DNA of 64,000 nt. Origin: Trichoplax sp. H2 (Eukaryota; Placozoa; Uniplacotomia; Trichoplacea). The stretch covers positions 310,001 to 374,000 of the forward strand of contig NOWV01000064.1 in the NCBI GenBank assembly GCA_003344405.1. The letters are read 5' to 3'. The stretch's first letter is position 1. Each line of letters begins with the position of its first letter. Below, piece after piece: positions 1 through 11,416 of this stretch. A program made the translations under genes and the position numbers. Under the pieces are notes generated by a model. That model did no database searches. It saw only the letters and a list, made by a program, of their open reading frames with translations, and was not told the DNA's origin.

Positions 1-769
1 TATAATGTCCTTAAAATTTAAACCTATCCAAAGCAAATATACATTCAAATACTTTATGAAGCGGCATGTCTCTGCATCTCATCAAGATTGTTGTATTTGC
101 CCAATTACGTCGGGTGAAATGATATCTAATGACATAATCATAATACTATCGTGGTATTGCTGAGAAACTTTACAACTAATTTAGTGAGTAAGTTTTTCAG
201 GTCGATAAGTAAATGATAATAAAGGTATTAATCGTGCCATGCAATTGTTATAAATATAAAGACTACGTCCTGTATTAACTCTGGAAATTATTTTAAACAA
301 TACTAAAATCATAATTTGTACGAAAACAGATCTTTTAATTAAAAATTTAAATCATGTCAAACTATCATTTGAGTAAGTCGCATATGAATACATAGTTCAA
401 TATTGACCTATTTGATATATCATAATTACAAATAACAGTGTCACTTGCTCTATAGCCGATAAATCATCTGTGAGGAAATTATAAAATACAGTATGTTATA
501 TTAACTACTGATAACAGAATATACATTTGCATATGTAGTAATACTTTCTATATTTGAAAATGATCAGTTCTTTATGAATCGTAAAGATTCCAAGTCAATC
601 TCTAGAAAATACTAAATTCTTAACTAGGTAATTAAGTCAAAAAGTCATTCATTCTCTATTCACTATTGAAAGATTATCATACACAAGAAAAGAATGTCAG
701 AATTGATTGTCATGACGTTGCTATGTTAGGCTACAATGTAGGAGAAACAACTATATATATTATTAAGCA
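1..769. other. Flank 3' of RAB24, no gene seen
   Basis: AT-rich non-coding sequence downstream of the RAB24 stop codon. I see no exon, RNA gene or repeat in it. It probably holds the RAB24 3' UTR and poly(A) site, but no clear AATAAA on the minus strand could be assigned. Confidence 0.5.
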
Positions 770-3700
770 TTAACCACAGCATGATTTCTTTTGAGCAGGA
801 GCAGAGCTGCTATCCACATTAAATCCTTGCTTAGGTTCATCTATATAAGTACATTTAAGTAATTTGATTATTATAACAATACTTGTATATCTAAAATTCC
901 GTTAATAATTACCAACTTATTTTAAAGTATTTAGAATCAGCACAGTACCATAAGATAGGACTGCTTCTAAGCATTCCTTTGTCATTACATCAATTACCTG
1001 CAGGTGATATTACATTATCCCTTATGAGATCTTCAGCAATTTGGAAAAATAATGATTCTAAAGACAAATTATACATTGATATTAATAGGATGTGGTGTGA
1101 TATGATAACTATATCATCAACGTGATTACTTGCACATCGTCATTTTTATCTGCTATTAATCTTCCGATATTAATATTGCAAATTATATAGTACAATGCAT
1201 TGATATTAATAGAATGTGGTACGATATGATAACTATATCATCGACTTGATTAATTGCACATCGTCATTTTTATCTGTTATCAGTCTTCCAATATTAATAT
1301 TGTCAATTATATCAGTACAATACGGAAATCCTTTCGTACTTGTATACAAGTATAAAACAATAATGGTAAAAAAGATTTTTCAGTTTGTTCACGACAGTTA
1401 AACTACTTTTTCATAGTTGTTACCTCATTGCATCCTTATAATATCATTAAAATTATTACGTTAGAATATTTCGCAAGCTTTAGTGTAAACATACACTGAA
1501 TAAGACATATATACGCCATGAAAGATTGTACAATGTAAAACTTACCAACACTTTCACCAGTTACGCTAGAAGTTTCAAATGCTTTTGCACGTACGTCTGA
1601 AGGATGTTGGGTAATTATATTAGCATGATCATATAATAACACAAGTAGAGGCTTATAATAGTATAGTAACTATAAGAAGGTAATCAATAAGATAATTATA
1701 CCGTGCTGTATTAGCAGCATTACCCTAGGCAAAATAAGTCTTACACATAATAAATTATTTACCGTCAGCTAGTGCTTGGATGTCACTGTGCGATACTGCA
1801 CGTGCTTTGTCACCGCTGATTAAGTCCTTTTTGGTACCACATAAATAGACCTTACAAGCCTGTAATATTATATAATTATTATTAAAGTATTAATGATGAT
1901 AACGAAAATTGATGCAATCAAAAATTAAGTTAGATTATTCTATTACAGTAGGCGAAGCAATGACATCGAAATTAAAGAATTCATAAGACTAATGTTTATA
2001 TTTGGTTGTTAGGCAATTTCTTTACTAGAAATAGCATAACAAGGATTAGAAGGTGATGGATAAATTACTCTAGATAGACAATACCTCTTCACAAGACTTG
2101 AGTTCATCAATCCACTCTCGGGCAACTCCAAAACTAGCTGAATCTGTTAAATCTAATTAAAAATGTTTCCAAAGTAAATTTATGTTCTAAAGGCGCGTAT
2201 AATAGATAAGGAAAGGCAATTTATAAAGTATATCAACGATTTTATTCGAGATTGCAAAACCATAATATAGATAATGTACATACCAAAACAAACTACGGCA
2301 CCTTTGGCCCCACGGTAATAAATACGACTCATGGCTTTGTATCTTTCTGATCCAGCAGTATCCTGATCAATGAAATGATAATTAGTATAATTTTACGGTA
2401 TTTATCACTGAAAGAAGTTGTGGTACTCTCGCCTCTAGATAGTAAATGACAACATGCATAATATTTAATCAATGTACTCTATTATAAACGTTTACTCAGT
2501 CAATATTTCTGTAACAGTATTCACTATATTCTCTTTGTGGAAAAAGCTTAATTCGTACAATTATGCATGAATATGTTATTGGGTTCTACGTAATCGAGGG
2601 AATGCCTCACTCTATCCTATCCTAATAGGAATAGTGCCATTATGTCATATGCTATTACACTAATTGTTGATATCCTAGTTGAAGTTTATGTTCAGTCACG
2701 GTAAGCCATAAAGTAATAATAGCACCAGTGGTCCATTATAATGATTGAATTCAGAGGCAGCAACACGAGGTATACTGTACGTAAACCTTGTTAGAGTAGA
2801 GGGCGCACATACGACATGCGCATCTACCTTTGAATTGATGTAATTTCCTATACGGCTGTCCTTTTTAACAGTTATCCTGTCTATCAGCCTCCTATATTAA
2901 GGTTAAACTTTCAGCTGAATTCTACAGTACTATAAATACGTGTATAGAGCTATGGATGATTTCCTTACGCTAGTTTTATTCTCTATCATACTACTGTATA
3001 ATCAAGTATTAAACAACGAACGATTATACCTACAACAGAAATTCTTTTTAAATTTATAATAATTATTTTGGGCAATGACGTTGTCCATATCGTGTATAAA
3101 TAAGAGCTAAGGTATACAGTTCAGTAGTAATTCATGAGTGATTATCATCAAGAATACGCATACACTGTGTTATCACTTGTACTATCGGATAAAAAAAGCA
3201 ATCTCCATATGCAATCAAGCAATAAGTAATATACGAATACAATTAATTATACAACAGAAAGTATTTCAACTTTAACAAATTATTTGGGGTAACGATAGCC
3301 AAGTGTACGATTTACGAGTCATAAGTGATATACCATCAATATACGTGTACCCCATGTTTTATCACCTGTACAGTACTAGCAGATGAAAAAATATCAATCT
3401 ACCAGTTTCTATCGAGTATAATCTTGGTAGTATTGCAAAGATGTAGCGTTTTCATTGGATCGATTGTTCAATATATTAGTAACCTATCATCTACAAGATT
3501 GTACTGTTCTATATCATTATTAAAGTAAAACCAGACTGTAGGCGAAGCAATTGCATAAGTTTCTCAAAATAATTGTTAGAGGAAATGGCACGAATTGTTA
3601 ATATTGGTGACGATATCTCAAGTTGAAAATAGTCAAGAACTTACCCAGATACCAAGGGTAATTGCACGACCTGCCACTGAAACTTTTTTAGCTCCAAAAG

Positions 3701-4262
3701 CAGCGCCAATAGTCTAATAAACATAACATATTGTCAATCAACTTCAAATGCACTTGATCAGCATTGCCGCGATGTTGTACAAGAATAGTATGAGGCAGTT
3801 CATTAATACAAGTGAAAACAATAATAATAACATTGATGATTTGGATCCATTTAGAAATACAGTCCATGTTCCGTATTATAAAATGACAACAACGCCAATG
3901 TGGCATTATCATCAAGAAAGGAATATTAACCAATATCATCGACTACTGGTTTATCCATGTAGTACACTACAATAACTTTATCCTAATTTCTTCATTACAA
4001 GTCCAGTCTATCAATTAAAAATGGACATTGTTGCCTACAGAATTGCCTGCCTTTGAGCAGATTTGCTGATTAATTTACAGTGTAAGTCTTCTTGTTCAAT
4101 CGAATAGGCTTTATATCCATTTCAATTTGATACTTAATGACGTACATTTTGATAAGGAGTAGAACCAGGCGCTTTACCATGTAAATAGCGTTCAACCAGG
4201 CAAGTTTTGCCGGCGTATTCTCGACCTAATAAAACTATTTTGGCATCAATTTTACTCCCCAT
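770..4262 (-). CDS. RAB24: Ras-related GTPase Rab24, 8 exons, 203 aa
   Basis: Atypical Rab GTPase of the autophagy/late-endosome branch. Exons (minus, 5' to 3'): 4146-4262, 3645-3713, 2284-2362, 2085-2152, 1763-1859, 1546-1596, 998-1057, 770-840; all phases close to 203 aa, the length of human RAB24. G1 is GREYAGKT (residues 13-20), switch II is DTAGSE (63-68), G4 is GTKKD (119-123) and G5 lies in FETSSVTG. Ser67 replaces the catalytic Gln of ordinary Rabs, and TKxD replaces NKxD; both are RAB24 hallmarks, implying low intrinsic GTP hydrolysis. The protein ends KKSCCG, so the two prenylatable Cys are followed by one Gly, unlike the CCHH of human RAB24. The start ATG lies directly before the G1 strand. 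Introns hold two tandem duplications. It diverges from ALG12. Confidence 0.93.
1074..1320. repeat. Two-copy tandem duplication in RAB24 intron 6
   Basis: Copies at 1074-1197 and 1198-1320 (period about 124 bp) align along their whole length with few differences. Both begin CATTGATATTAATAG and contain GATATGATAACTATATCATC, itself partly self-complementary. It lies wholly within the intron between the exons ending at 1546 and starting at 1057. Confidence 0.85.
3033..3460. repeat. Diverged two-copy tandem duplication in RAB24 intron 2
   Basis: Copies start at CAACAGAAA near 3033 and 3252 (offset about 219 bp). They share ordered blocks: TTATTTGGGG-like, ATCATCAA/CCATCAATA followed by TACGYRTAC, TTTTATCAC/GTTATCAC, and GATAAAAAAA/GATGAAAAAA followed by CAATCT. 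Divergence is much greater than in the 1074-1320 pair, so this is an older event. Confidence 0.55.
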
Positions 4263-4454
4263 GTTAATTTTATTAACTACAGTATTATGCCAGTGTTGTC
4301 ATGGGCGGTTTTCTGCTTCACTTGGCCCACTTCATCAAGGTCTTTCTATACAATTTGCTATTTTTCTCCTATGGTACAGTATCATCGAATGACGTACAGC
4401 AGCGGTCATGTGTCATGTTAGTGACCCGCTGCGCTGCATTCACTCACTTGGACT

Positions 4455-5215
4455 TTGATACAATCTTACTTCACCTCACAGTTGTTTGGGTACAGCACGA
4501 TACGCCAGTTTGGTCAGCGCAATACTGTCCAGTGTTCTGTGTCCAGTGTCCAGCAGTCAGTGTCCAGTATGCAGTAGCGTTGAGGCTATTTTTAGCAACA
4601 GTTTGTCATCCCTCCAAGAGGGACAAGAACCTGTACTACGCTACGGTAGAGTCAAGACAATTGATACAATCTTACTTCACCTCACAGTTGTTTGGGTACA
4701 GCACGATACGCCAGTTTCGTCAGCGTTAATACTTACTGTCCAGTGTTCTGTGTCCAGTGTCCAGCAGTCAGTATCCAGTGTCCAGTGTCCAGTGTCCAGT
4801 GTCCAGTGTCCAGTATCCAGTATGCAGTACAGCAGTAGCGTTGAAGCTATTTTTAGCAATAGTTTGTCATCCCTACAAGAGGGACAAGACTTTTAGTACA
4901 ATACTGTACACTGTAGTTGTACAGTACAGTGTACTGTACTGTACTACGCTACGGTAGAGTCAATACAATTGATGCAATCTTACTTCACCTCACAGCTGTT
5001 TGGGTACAGCACGATATGCCAGTTTCGTTAGCGTAATGCTGTCCAGTGTCCAGTGTTCAGTAGCCAGTGTTTAGTACTTAAGTAGCCAGTGTCCAGTATA
5101 GCCGTTGAGGCTATTTTTAGCAACAGTTTGTCATTCGGAACTCATTCCTACAAGAGGGACAAAACTTTTAGTACAGTACTGTAAACTGTAGTTGTACTGT
5201 ACAGTGTACTGTAGA
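4455..5215. repeat. Three-copy tandem repeat, units of about 205-310 bp
   Basis: Units begin with TTGATACAATCTTACTTCAC at 4455, 4661 and (as TTGATGCAATC) 4969. Each continues with CACAGYTGTTTGGGTACAGC, then a TCCAGTG stretch, then GTTGARGCTATTTTTAGCAA (4579, 4840, 5104) and AGAGGGACAA. Length differences come mostly from the TCCAGTG block and from GTACTGTA runs added in the second and third units. Confidence 0.9.
4738..4835. repeat. TCCAGTG minisatellite (7 bp unit)
   Basis: Near-perfect reiteration of TGTCCAG/TATCCAG within the second unit of the larger repeat. Shorter versions occur at about 4525-4570 and 5040-5100. Confidence 0.85.
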
Positions 5216-5217
5216 AA

Positions 5218-5229
5218 TGCGCATGCGTA
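5218..5229. promoter_or_regulatory. NRF1-like site TGCGCATGCGTA
   Basis: Closely matches the GCGCATGCGC consensus of the NRF1/erect-wing family, 126 bp before the ALG12 ATG and within the divergent spacer. Similar CATGCG sites occur before ELMOD3 and CLINT1. Occupancy is inference. Confidence 0.4.
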
Positions 5230-5354
5230 TTGGGCTTGGACTGGACGTCACTGCCATCAGATCAAGGGTGACATCAATTTAGTCAATCAGTCAATGAATT
5301 AAACCGAATTTCAATCAAAGTTAGCCAAGGAATCCCTCGCCATTTTTTTCAATT

Positions 5355-8300
5355 ATGCCATGGGAAAAGTATTTAGTGGTAGCAGTGGCATTTCTGCATT
5401 TGCTTGTATGTCCATATACCAAAGTCGAAGAAAGCTTCAATTTACAAGCCATTCATGATATCATTTATCATAGGGGCAATATACAAAAGGTTGAACTTTG
5501 CAATAGGCATTACTTTCTACAACTGGTTGCATATCCACACACCTTGATATCTTTCCATATTTGATCAGACTTGTCATCATGCAGTAATAGTATAATGTCA
5601 CCTACTGGACTTGTACAAATCTTGTTACCTACAGCAATCCTTACGGCTGACATTTGCAAGGCTGCATCAAACGAATAATCAATCAATCATACAGTATTGG
5701 ATTCAGTGCATGTGCTAGACATGGTACAATACATCGAATAGTACTGTAAATATTCATCATTGCAACGCCACTGCAGCTTATTCAGCTTTGAAGATCGTCA
5801 AATCAATTTGGCATAAGAACTTAATTGCAAGTCTGTGTACACGTGTAATAAACATTACTGTCAATTCTGTACCTCAGTGATAAATAGAGCTTATTCGTCT
5901 CCTCTGTGCTTTGATAATGATACCATTTTCTCAAGAAGGAATCACCTATACTGATAGCAGGGCTAGTAGTTGTTGAATCATTACAGTAGACGTCAAGAAC
6001 AACGTACCATACATGCAAACGTATACTGCCATTAGCTGTAATCATTAATTATTTATATAATCTAATTCCACTTATTACAATATTATTACAATGGTAAAAG
6101 GAAAAATGATAATAATTATAAATTTATTAATCGGTATAAGCCATGCAATATACCCATAGACTATGATGCATACCTATGCGTAGATCCCTATGTTTGATGA
6201 ATACCGATATTTATAGCGTATTAGACATTTTTAATGGATATTCTACTCAATTAATTCAAATCTGTTAAAATGATACCCACGAAAGATAAAGTATTCATGT
6301 TATGCTATATCACTTTTTAGTATGATCACCATGAATTTCCAGGAGTCGTACCTCGAACATTTACTGGTCCTTTAGTAATCTCGTTAACTGCATGGCCGTT
6401 TATCATCATCACCCATTCTAAACTAGCAGCTTTATATATCGGTACGTTGCGTTAAATAGAGTATTTTATGCTGTAATATTAAATAGACTATAGCATAGCT
6501 ACAGTCAGGTAGTATATTCGTGAGTACTGCATGCTTGTGTTACATCTATCAAGCTGTACAAGTAATGTTGGTGATGATTGGATATTTGCTAGTTAGGTGC
6601 TGCCTTATGGCATGGGGATTAAAAGGGTTGTTAACGCTATCTGATGCTGTTCGAGACACTTTTGGTACAACCATTGCTCGATATATGCTATTGTTAACAG
6701 CTTCCCAATTTCATTTTTTATTCTACATCTCGAGGACGTTGCCAAATACTTTTGCCTTAGTTGTTGGTAAGTTATTTTACAAAATGATCATTTTGATGCT
6801 TTGTCTTGGATATGTACAAATTAAATACATCTACAGTATTTACAACATTTTATATATTTATATGTATATTCTATTCATTGCATCATTGTAATTGGATAGT
6901 GATGTTTGCAGTTACAAGTTGGATGAGAGGACACCATAGCAAATTTATATGGTTATCGGCGTTTGCGATACTGGTGTTCCGATTCGAGCTATGTCTCCTA
7001 TTGGGAATATTATTACTCTTAGAGTTGATGAGCTTTAGATTATCTATACTGAAATTGCTTTACCATGGTACTCTTGCCACCATCTTTTGTTTAGGTACTA
7101 CACAGAAATTAAGTCCAAAATAATATTAAACTATGCCATTTTACGCAAATACCCGCTTGTTATCGATAGTGGTATTTTTGGATAATTATTGCTTGAAATA
7201 TTCTTATATTTACATGGATCCATTTTGTAGCAATTACAATTGCCATAGACTCGTACTGCTGGGGAAGATATTTATGGCCAGAAGGTGAAGTGCTTTGGTA
7301 CAATACCATCATGAATAAGAGCTCAAACTGGGGCGTATCCTAACTAATGAATAATATTATTTACTGTTATTATACTGATAACATTACATGATGCAAAACA
7401 TTGGCTTTCATGTTGTAATATAATAGTCGATGAACGATTAACAAGCTAAAATAAAAAGCGTACCCTCATGATCACAATTCCGTTCAGTTTCCTTGACAAT
7501 GAATGCCAATATCAGACCTCACCGTTTCTATGGTATTTTTATTCAGCTCTACCAAGAGCGCTATTACTTGCCTATTTACTTTCTCCTGTAGGTGCTATTA
7601 CTGATAAACAGATTAGGACCATCTTCTTTTCTGGTATTATTTTCGTTTTAATATACTCGATACTACCCCATAAAGAATTGCGATTTATTATATATGCTTT
7701 TCCACTCCTTAATATTTCTGCGGCTAGAGGTCTCATTTTTATGTAAGTACTTGTATAACTTGAAAGTAATCATGCACTTGTTGATTATCACCACTGACTA
7801 TAACCATTAATCTGTGTGCACTGATTAATTCATACTATAGTCAAAGGAAATTTAATAGAATTTCGCCTAATTTGGGAGCTATCAGCATTGTTGGTGTACT
7901 ATTATTAAATTCGATATTTTCTACGATAATGTTATGCGTTTCATATCACAATTATTCTGGAGGAAATGCGCTGCAAGAATTACATAGTCTAGTCAAAGAG
8001 AGACAAGGAGGTTTGTTTGTGACTTCTATGTTCCTGCTATTGCTAGTATTGGACTTAAATTAAATGTCAACTTCGTTTTGAACTGACCTGGAACTTATTA
8101 GTTTCAGTGCATATCTGTAATCTCGCTGCACAAACGGGTGTTTCAAGATTTGGTGAGCTCGAGCCTTCTTGGAAGTAAGACAATATCAATAATTATAAAT
8201 AGTTGTTAATAAAGTTGAACAAGTTTTCTCACAATTTTTCAGTGATAATGAAAGTTTGATCATTCTTACAGCTATTCTAAAGTTGAAAATATGAAGAAAG

Positions 8301-8512
8301 CCGATCCGTGGATTTTAAAGTATTCCCATTTAATAATTGAAGCTGCTGACTGGGATAGTTACCAGATTACTCATCGTCAACTTTCTGTCGTCAATGGTTA
8401 CTCCGGTATAAGAATTAATTGGAAATTGTTACCATATCCTCTAGTTATTTCAACTGAACCGCAATTAATGATTTTAGAAAAAGTAAAAATTAGGGAGAGT
8501 ACGGTGTCTTGA
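5355..8512 (+). CDS. ALG12: ALG12 dolichol-P-Man alpha-1,6-mannosyltransferase, 9 exons, 490 aa
   Basis: ER membrane GT-C (GT22) enzyme that adds the eighth mannose, in alpha-1,6 linkage, to the lumenal lipid-linked oligosaccharide for N-glycosylation. Exons: 5355-5489, 6321-6441, 6554-6766, 6900-7094, 7231-7334, 7516-7742, 7841-8010, 8108-8174, 8272-8512; phases close to 490 aa (human 488). Visible signatures: N-terminal [66 protein letters not shown], and the family hallmark [16 protein letters not shown] (HKELRF about 308-313). Many hydrophobic stretches fit a polytopic protein. The 6554 acceptor was chosen because it gives human-like spacing; an alternative in-frame acceptor at 6509 would add 15 residues. 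The exon 1 donor is GTTGAA, unusual at position +3. Confidence 0.93.
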
Positions 8513-10057
8513 TAAATTAATTACTTTTAAAGCCTAATTGCTCTAACTAGATGAATATTTGCCTACTCGCACTTTTACAACATCTACAATACTTGGTGTT
8601 GTTTAATTATTCATCAATGAACCTTTCATATAATTTTATTACATCCAGTCATTCAAATTTGAGGCATCTGAAAATGTATATATATTGTACGTGTAATTTG
8701 ATATCAAATAAATTCTATTTTAAAATCTCATTTCTAATGATTTAACGTCATTAAAAAATATACGGCCATATTACATTTAACTAGCCGTGTAAGTTTTCCT
8801 GAATATGTAATACTAACTAACATGCCGTTGTAATATGTCTAACAACTGTAATACCACAAAATGTTTCCATGTTTGTTCATTGTTGCTCACCTATTTGTTT
8901 TCTATCAGATATTATGCATGTCATAAGTAATAGGTTAATAGGTTACGATATTCCTGTTGTGATGTAAGATGTGAAGCTAAAGTCTACATACGCGTATTGC
9001 GGTTTATTCATAATCTGACATTCGAATCATACGTCTATGATTCTAACATAAAGCCATGCGGTAGTTCTGCGCTTGTTACTGCCATTTCATAGATTTTTGA
9101 GAGGTTAACTTAATTAATAAGTCGCATAAGAGCATGGAGTCTATCGATTTTTATGGCTGGTTATAAAACTTCTTAGAAACTATCCCAGATTGTAATGGAC
9201 TCATACAGTAACGGCTACATATACTGTACATGGTTGAGTACTATTTTACACTAATATCGATATAGTTAATTAAAACTTAGTGTATGCTAAATATAATTTA
9301 TTAATTATAGTAGCAGAGATAAAAATTGATTCGAACTTTCCCAACATGGCACAGCTTATACTCGTATCTACAGCAGGCTTGAATTTCGAGAAGTACTGTA
9401 TTCTTTAAGAAAGTTTTTAACTGTTATGTTTAAATAATTATATTATCAAAATAGGAATGTATACGTAGTAGAGCTATCCTTAGGCAATGACAACAATAAG
9501 AAAATAGGGATGCTGCAGGGTCATATTTTCATAATGTTACTCTTTATTTATTTACAAGGTACTGTAATAAGAAAACTGTAACATTAGCATTCATTAAATT
9601 ACGTTTAATCACATCAGCTTATTATTATATACACACAATATAGTGTAAAAATACACATGTATATATAGTATACACTTTGCATATGTATAAACTACTGCAA
9701 TAATAATTCTTTTTTCCGGAAATAAAAATCATCTACTTGGTATTGACTTTGTCATGTCATCTAATGATACCAGTTCCGTTTTTTGTTATAAGGCATCCAT
9801 TAAATGTGTAATTTAAAAACCATGTTTCTAACATAAAACATCATGCGCGTATGAGTACGTGCTTTATAATTTCCCTTGAAGATTCCAGAAAGAGGTTTTT
9901 AGAAAATAATTTAAATCGTTATATAATTCGCATCAATCACATCGAGTTGTGTAGACTTCATACGCGTGTATGCCACAAGTGTATATCCTCACCGTATCGA
10001 CTTACCAATGTCGTAGGAAAAATATATGAAAATCTTAAATTAATTTTGATACTTTAT
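8513..10057. other. Convergent ALG12/MRPS26 spacer, no gene seen
   Basis: 1.5 kb between the stops of two converging genes. It should contain both 3' UTRs. I see no exon-like segment, RNA gene or array. A plus-strand TTTATTTATT at about 9543 could serve as a minus-strand poly(A) signal for MRPS26. Confidence 0.5.
8707..8712 (+). terminator. Possible ALG12 poly(A) signal AATAAA
   Basis: First AATAAA after the ALG12 stop, 195 bp downstream and in a plausible 3' UTR position. No other support. Confidence 0.4.
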
Positions 10058-11416
10058 CTATTCAACTTCAGTAGAATCGCTAGGCGTGACGATTTTACCA
10101 TCTTCATAAACATAAAAGTTGTAATCCTTGGTATTTGTAATAATTTCGCGTAACTTTGCATCAATATTGTCTTCGGTAATAAAATTTTCACTTTCCACCT
10201 GCGAAATCCCAAAATATTATCAGGGTTATCGGAATTATTAGGGGTAAGGGCATTTAACACTGAGAAACGATATCGCATTTTGTGTATGTCTATTAAGTAG
10301 GGCATAACTTAAATCTATTCTTTGTAGCAGTGAAGATATTAAACTTATTTCTATATCTTCAACGTTCAACTGCTGTATTTTATAAATCTGATGCTATATT
10401 GAATATATTTTACAGAGTTCGGATTCACTCCGAAAAAGTTACACTTTGGCTTGTTGTTTAGTTATATGTCATAATTAATCCGCGTTGCACAATAATACCC
10501 GTACGACATTACAGACAACTACTAGATATCTTGCAAATTTAGAGCACTTAAAAGTTATATTCACTTATGCAAACCATAAAATTCTATTTTATTACCCTAC
10601 ATACCATATTGTACCTTTTGTCAGATGCATTACTACATGATCTTAGCACATTTAAAGCATGCAAGCGTATTTACTGTACTGTATTTCCACATAATCATTC
10701 ATGACTTACCATTTGGTTGGATACAGCTTGTGTATATTTATTGAGGATCTTCTCTTCAGAAGCTTGTTGCTTGGCTGCACCAACTTCTCTTGATACAGCT
10801 GCTTTTTGTCTGATTTGTTTTTCTCTTATCTCTCTATACGTAGGATCGAGCACAGTAATAATTTAACTACTAAACAATACATAATGTAAATGCAAAGGAT
10901 GATCAACTAATAACGTATACATTTAAACGACCTAGTGATACAACAGTAGTACAGTACTGCAGCTACGAGTTTTGTATATTGTTTAAAAAGTATTACAGCA
11001 GTGTTGAACTCTCTAACGGTTAGCGAAGATTCGTATAAAGTAGAAGATGTAGTATTCACTGCTTACAATAAACTATTAGGAAGTATGCAAATGTACCTTC
11101 GTTTTGAAATTTTCTTATTACGCTCCTGAATGATCCGTTCAGTCACTACATCTTGCCGTTTTTCCTCTTCCTTGGTGTCTTCTTGACTAGAAAGTTGTGT
11201 TTGCATGTATCGCTGATGATGGTCGAAAAATTTCTTTCTAAGCACAGCCATTTCTTTTCTCCAGCACATCAATTTACGTTCATATTCTTTCTTCTCCTTG
11301 GTTTCCATGCGTAAAGTCTCCGGTATAGCGGCCATACCACGATAATGTTGCCGTGTTACTATCGTTTGGCAAGCAATTCGTGCACGTTGGAACATCATTA
11401 CTCGACCAGCTGCCAT
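10058..11416 (-). CDS. MRPS26: Mitochondrial small-subunit ribosomal protein mS26, 3 exons, 194 aa
   Basis: Component of the mitochondrial 28S ribosomal subunit. Exons (minus): 11097-11416, 10710-10833, 10058-10198; phases 2 and 0 close to 194 aa (human 205). The C-terminus gives the identification: ESENFITEDNIDAKLREI followed by KDYNFYVYEDGKIVTPSD parallels human KNFITRENLEARVEAAL and NYNWAITREGLVVRPQ. The middle is a long charged alpha-helix rich in K, E, R and Q (RREIREKQIRQKAAVSREVG), as in the family. The N-terminus (MAAGRVMMFQRARIACQTIV) is basic, lacks acidic residues and looks like a matrix-targeting presequence. Three perfect palindromes stand immediately upstream. Confidence 0.88.

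Larger units (their letters stand above)
4263..5354. promoter_or_regulatory. Divergent RAB24/ALG12 spacer
   Basis: The 1.1 kb between the two start codons should contain both promoters. It is dominated by a three-copy repeat with an inner minisatellite, and by GTACTGTACAGT-like palindromic runs at about 4900-4945 and 5170-5215. A CATGCG palindrome lies at 5218-5229. No TATA box could be assigned. Open frames here come only from the repeat and are not genes. Confidence 0.6.

Noticed and set aside
4301-4957. Overlapping open frames of 60-142 codons on both strands
   Set aside because: They lie in the tandem repeat and TCCAGTG minisatellite; several frames stay open at once and the residues are low-complexity (SSVQCPV repeats).
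6509-6553. Earlier in-frame acceptor for ALG12 exon 3
   Set aside because: It would add 15 residues absent from human ALG12; the acceptor before 6554 gives matching spacing and total length.
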